NCBI GenBank assembly: GCA_007117945.1
Contig: SKTN01000080.1
Span: 1 to 8,612, forward strand
Reading direction: 5' to 3'
Source: Nitriliruptoraceae bacterium
Lineage (GTDB): Bacteria; Actinomycetota; Nitriliruptoria; Nitriliruptorales; Nitriliruptoraceae
DNA: 8,612 bases
Shown: positions 6,376 to 8,612 of the stretch, piece by piece
Layout of the letters: each line of letters begins with the position of its first letter
Position numbering within the stretch: position 1 is the first letter of the stretch
Position numbers and translations under genes: made by a program
The notes under the pieces: generated by a model
Told to the model about the DNA's origin: nothing
Seen by the model: only the letters and a program-made list of their open reading frames with translations
Database searches by the model: none

Positions 6376-6963
6376 ATGCGCACGGACATGCCTGCCGTCC
6401 CCGCACCACCATCGCCCGGAGCGGGCGAAGCGGAGAGGTCACGGCGCGGTGGCCTGGTGGTCGGTGGGGTGATCCTGGCGATCACCCTGGTGCTGGGGGC
6501 GATCCTGGTCGGCGCCCAGCTGCCCTCGGGTGGCCTCCCACAGAACCCCGTGGGCTCGAGCGCGCCGGATCTGGCGCTGCAGACCCTGGAGGGCGAACCC
6601 GTGGTGCTCTCCGAACTGCACGACGGCCCGGTGCTGCTGACCTTCTGGGCATCGTGGTGCTCGAGCTGCAAGGACGATATGCCCCACCTGCGCCGCATCG
6701 ACCAGCAGTGGTCCGAGCGGGGGGTGCAGGTGGTCGGCGTGGTGATCGATGATCGGCACGCCGACGCCGTGGCCGCGGCCGAGGAGTACGGCCACACCTA
6801 CCCCAGCCTGTTCGACGCCGAGGACGTGGCTGCCCGCGCCTACTCCGTGAGCGGCACGCCGGAGACCTTCCTGATCGGCTCGGAGGGCGAGATCGCGGCC
6901 AAGTGGATCGGCCCGCTACCCGAGCACGACGTGGAGTTCCAGCTGGCTGTGGCCACGGACTGA
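6376..6963 (+). CDS. Membrane-anchored thioredoxin-like protein (TlpA/ResA/CcmG type)
   Basis: This is a probable thiol-disulfide oxidoreductase that reduces cysteines of apocytochromes, or of a partner, outside the membrane so that haem can be attached. The 195-residue protein has a Pro-rich cytoplasmic start, one membrane anchor (about 26-48) and a thioredoxin fold. Its active site is W94-C-S-S-C98. The cis-proline loop reads SGTPETFLIG (159-168, P162), very like the GxPETFLID of CcmG/DsbE. ATG 6376 is preferred because GGAGGT lies at 6365-6370 with 5-base spacing and the anchor then begins near residue 26. The frame is open back to an ATG at 6238, but that adds 46 residues of low-complexity sequence without a ribosome binding site. 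It lies between the divergent ccm operon and nrfHA, which supports a CcmG-like role. TlpA and ResA relatives also serve other pathways, so no symbol is given. Confidence 0.92.
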   Translation: MRTDMPAVPAPPSPGAGEAERSRRGGLVVGGVILAITLVLGAILVGAQLPSGGLPQNPVGSSAPDLALQTLEGEPVVLSELHDGPVLLTFWASWCSSCKDDMPHLRRIDQQWSERGVQVVGVVIDDRHADAVAAAEEYGHTYPSLFDAEDVAARAYSVSGTPETFLIGSEGEIAAKWIGPLPEHDVEFQLAVATD

Positions 6964-7013
6964 GATCCCCAGTGAGCCCGGCGGCCCGGCCCGCGGACCG
7001 GGACTGGTCGGCA

Positions 7014-7028
7014 CGAGCGTCCCGCTCG
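7014..7028 (+). terminator. Possible hairpin terminator after the thioredoxin-like gene (weak)
   Basis: CGAGCG (7014-7019) pairs perfectly with CGCTCG (7023-7028) around a 3-base loop, about 50 bases after the stop codon. Another stem, CCCGG (6985-6989) with CCGGG (6998-7002), precedes it. Neither is followed by a T-run, so they may be chance stems in GC-rich DNA. Confidence 0.25.
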
Positions 7029-7099
7029 GCGCCGTCCCGGCGTCCGGAGGTCCATCGGGCGTCGGGGTGGCGGTGGAACCTCGTGTCCTTCGCTGAAGG

Positions 7100-7119
7100 T
7101 TGGGGACGAAGGTCCCTTC
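7100..7119. promoter_or_regulatory. DosR/DevR-box-like palindrome upstream of nrfH
   Basis: The sequence TTGGGGACGAAGGTCCCTTC contains a perfect inverted repeat, GGGAC-GAAG-GTCCC (7103-7116). The mycobacterial DosR consensus, TTSGGGACTWWAGTCCCSAA, has the same half-sites, the same 4-base spacing and the same TTG flank on the left; the right flank and the outer two central bases differ. DosR-family response regulators activate hypoxia and nitric-oxide genes. The centre (7109.5) lies about 43 bases before the start point predicted from the -10 at 7141-7146, the usual class II activator position. The regulator itself is not in the window. Confidence 0.5.
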
Positions 7120-7146
7120 AAGGGCCGCAAATGGGACCCCTAGATT
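7117..7146 (+). promoter_or_regulatory. Putative nrfHA promoter
   Basis: TAGATT at 7141-7146 fits the TAnnnT -10 element. The best -35 candidate, TTCAAG at 7117-7122 with an 18-base spacer, matches TTGACA at only three positions, as expected of an activator-dependent promoter. Transcription would begin near 7153, giving a leader of about 107 bases. Assigned by eye only. Confidence 0.4.
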
Positions 7147-7259
7147 CTTAGGAGTTTCCAGTGAATGGATCGCTGGATATCCGGAGAAATCCCCTGAATA
7201 AGACCGGAGTTGTCTGAGTCGCTGACAGCAGCGTCCAGCGCAGCGGAGAGGTGAGGGTG

Positions 7260-7826
7260 ATGGCTGAGAAGCGGGGCTTCCGTGCGCGCCTCCGCCTCGG
7301 CGAGCGCCTCCGGTCGAGCCGTGGGAAGATGTCGATGTTCGCGGTCGGCGGGGTGGTGCTCGGGGTGATCATCGGCGGCGCCTCCATGGAGGTGATCAGC
7401 CACACGGACTCCCCGGAGTTCTGCAGCAGCTGTCACATCATGGACTCGGCGTTCGGCTCCTTCCAGGAGTCGAACCACGCCCACCTGGACTGCAACGACT
7501 GCCACGCACCGAGCGACGGCCTGCTGATCACCCGGCTGAGCTTCAAGGCGCGGGCGGGTGCGGGGCACATCTGGTTCAACACGATCGGTCGCGGCTCGAT
7601 CCCGGACGTGCTGCACGCCACGACCGACTCCGTCGAGGTCATCAACAGCAACTGCATCAGCTGCCACGAGCCGAGCATCCAGGAGGTCAACCACGCCTCC
7701 AAGGAGAACTGCGCCGACTGTCACCGGTCGGTGCCCCATGGGCGTGGCATGTACCGCCCGGACGAGTGGCATGAGCCGGCGCACCCCAGCGTGCCTGCAG
7801 CGCAGACCACGGCTGAACAGTCGTGA
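7260..7826 (+). CDS. nrfH: NrfH, tetrahaem membrane quinol dehydrogenase (NapC/NirT family)
   Basis: NrfH oxidises menaquinol in the membrane and feeds electrons to NrfA. The 188-residue protein has a basic N-terminus, one membrane helix (about 25-46) and four haem-binding motifs: C55-S-S-C-H59, C78-N-D-C-H82, C132-I-S-C-H136 and C151-A-D-C-H155. The first continues CHIM (M61), matching the CXXCHXM of Desulfovibrio vulgaris NrfH, in which that methionine ligates haem 1. A lysine in FKARAG (K96) lies in the loop expected near the quinol site. ATG 7260 is chosen because GGAGAGG at 7245-7251 sits 8 bases upstream; the in-frame GTG at 7251 would sit on the ribosome binding site and adds only three residues. 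It is followed 14 bases later by nrfA, the normal nrfHA arrangement. A hydrophilic tail (about 160-188) extends beyond the last haem. Confidence 0.95.
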   Translation: MAEKRGFRARLRLGERLRSSRGKMSMFAVGGVVLGVIIGGASMEVISHTDSPEFCSSCHIMDSAFGSFQESNHAHLDCNDCHAPSDGLLITRLSFKARAGAGHIWFNTIGRGSIPDVLHATTDSVEVINSNCISCHEPSIQEVNHASKENCADCHRSVPHGRGMYRPDEWHEPAHPSVPAAQTTAEQS

Positions 7827-7840
7827 GGAGGGAGTCGATC

Positions 7841-8612
7841 GTGAGCCTTCGCAACCCCCGCGTGGCGGTGGCGGCACTGCTGGTGGCCGCGGTGGCGCTG
7901 GTGGTGACTGCCTGCACCTCCGAGCCGGAGGTCGAGCAGGCGACCTTCGACACCGACCTTCCCGCCGACGCCTTCCACGTCACCGACTTCGAGGACGAGT
8001 TCCCGGACCACTTCGAGGACTACCTGCGCAACGTCCGCGTGGAGGAGTACGTCTCGAAGCTGACGGTGGACGTGGAGCCGGACCTGCCGATCCTGTGGTC
8101 GAACCTGGCGTTCTCCAAGTCCTACAACTACCCCCGTGGGCACACCTACGGGCTGGAGGACGTCCTGGCCACCCCGCGGATCGGGGATGCCTCGATCGGC
8201 TCCTGCATGACCTGCAAGTCCACCGCGGTGCCGACGCTGCTGGAGGAGTTCGGCGACGACTACTGGTCGGCGAGCTTCAACGAGGACCTGCGTCCCCGGG
8301 TGCTGGAACTCGCGGAGGAGGGCGGCGACGACCGGCTCGGCGAGTTCGGCCACATGGGGATCGGCTGCTCCGACTGCCACGACCCCCAGACGATGGAGCT
8401 GCGGATCACCCGGCCGTCCCTGGTCAACGCCATGGAGCGTCGTGGCTTCGACATCATGGAGGAGGCCACCCACAACGACATGCGCTCCCTGGTCTGCGCC
8501 CAGTGCCACGTGGAGTACTACTTCGACTACGACACCAAGAAGGTCACCTTCCCCTGGGACCGGGGGCTGCGCCCCGAGGACATGTGGGAGTACAAGGAGA
8601 ACGAGGCGATCG
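7841..8612 (+). CDS. nrfA: NrfA, pentahaem ammonia-forming nitrite reductase, lipoprotein (partial, runs off right edge)
   Basis: NrfA reduces nitrite to ammonium by six electrons outside the membrane. The visible 257 residues start with a lipoprotein signal (hydrophobic 8-23, lipobox V-T-A-C25), so the enzyme is probably lipid-anchored next to NrfH. The catalytic haem motif CMTCK (C122-K126) supplies the lysine ligand that defines the family. Haem motifs CSDCH (176-180) and CAQCH (219-223) follow, and the latter leads into VEYYF with E225 and Y226, matching the calcium-binding glutamate and catalytic tyrosine of known NrfA. R99, in the conserved YPRGH stretch, is the likely active-site arginine. 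The last two CXXCH motifs and the Lys/Gln calcium ligands lie beyond the edge. It starts with GTG at 7841 after GAGGAGGGAG (7825-7834). Attaching haem to CXXCK usually needs a suitable lyase, and the ccmF here is the nearest candidate. Confidence 0.96.
   Translation, partial: MSLRNPRVAVAALLVAAVALVVTACTSEPEVEQATFDTDLPADAFHVTDFEDEFPDHFEDYLRNVRVEEYVSKLTVDVEPDLPILWSNLAFSKSYNYPRGHTYGLEDVLATPRIGDASIGSCMTCKSTAVPTLLEEFGDDYWSASFNEDLRPRVLELAEEGGDDRLGEFGHMGIGCSDCHDPQTMELRITRPSLVNAMERRGFDIMEEATHNDMRSLVCAQCHVEYYFDYDTKKVTFPWDRGLRPEDMWEYKENEAI

Larger units (their letters stand above)
6964..7259. promoter_or_regulatory. Intergenic region upstream of nrfHA
   Basis: These 296 bases contain no credible gene. 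The left part (to about 7080) is GC-rich with short hairpins. The middle (7087-7124) holds three adjacent dyads, including the DosR-like palindrome described separately. From about 7128 to 7215 the sequence is clearly more AT-rich than anything else in the window, as expected of a promoter and leader. The last stretch has a small perfect stem-loop (CGCTG 7220-7224, CAGCG 7229-7233) and three CAGCG copies (7229, 7236, 7241) just before the nrfH ribosome binding site. Confidence 0.6.

Noticed and set aside
6174..6797. Open frame on the minus strand opposite the thioredoxin-like gene
   Set aside because: Low-complexity Ser/Arg/Pro translation. The plus strand has the WCSSC site, cis-Pro loop and membrane anchor.
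7251..7259. GTG at 7251 as the nrfH start
   Set aside because: It overlaps the purine-rich ribosome binding site itself. ATG 7260 has correct spacing.
7721..8509. 262-codon frame on the minus strand opposite nrfH and nrfA
   Set aside because: Val/Gly/His-rich shadow. The plus strand carries CXXCK and CXXCH motifs in the right order for NrfA.
1..8612. CRISPR arrays, tRNA or rRNA genes, transposases, integrases, long direct repeats
   Set aside because: I saw none on either strand. Nearly all sequence is accounted for by the ccm, thioredoxin-like and nrf genes.

Overview
This window looks like chromosomal DNA from a very GC-rich bacterium. The most likely source is a deep-branching actinobacterium (Actinomycetota). 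That placement is an inference from base composition, codon use (third positions almost all G or C), a lipoprotein NrfA, and a DosR/DevR-like palindrome upstream of nrfH. No rRNA, tRNA or other marker gene is present to confirm it. The theme of the whole window is dissimilatory nitrite reduction to ammonia and the machinery that builds the c-type cytochromes for it.

Left arm, minus strand, read from 6163 down to 1: one tightly packed operon for System I cytochrome c maturation in the order ccmE-ccmA-ccmB-ccmC-ccmD-ccmF, then a short CcmI-like anchor protein (93 aa), then an unrecognised secreted, membrane-anchored protein that runs off the left edge. Every junction overlaps by 1 or 4 bases or is separated by 1-2 bases, so the genes are probably co-transcribed and translationally coupled. 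ccmD is only 36 codons plus stop but is clear. CcmE carries a cysteine (CASKF) where the classical haem-binding histidine should be. No CcmH/NrfF-type LRCxxC protein is visible.

Centre: a 212-base divergent intergenic region (6164-6375) separates ccmE from a rightward gene for a membrane-anchored thioredoxin-like protein of the TlpA/ResA/CcmG type (6376-6963). It probably reduces apocytochrome or partner thiols for the Ccm system.

Right arm, plus strand: a 296-base intergenic region (6964-7259) has a GC-rich hairpin near its left end, then a cluster of dyads that includes a DosR-box-like palindrome (7100-7119). A plausible -10 element (7141-7146) lies where a class II activator site would want it. 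This is followed by nrfH (tetrahaem NapC/NirT-family quinol dehydrogenase, 7260-7826) and, 14 bases later, nrfA (pentahaem nitrite reductase lipoprotein, 7841 to beyond the right edge).

How it fits together: NrfH takes electrons from the quinol pool and passes them to NrfA, which reduces nitrite to ammonium on the outer face of the membrane. NrfH and NrfA together need nine covalently attached haems, one of them on the unusual CXXCK motif of NrfA. The adjacent Ccm operon and the thioredoxin-like protein are the obvious suppliers of that haem attachment. The palindrome before nrfH suggests hypoxia- or redox-responsive control of the NrfHA module.
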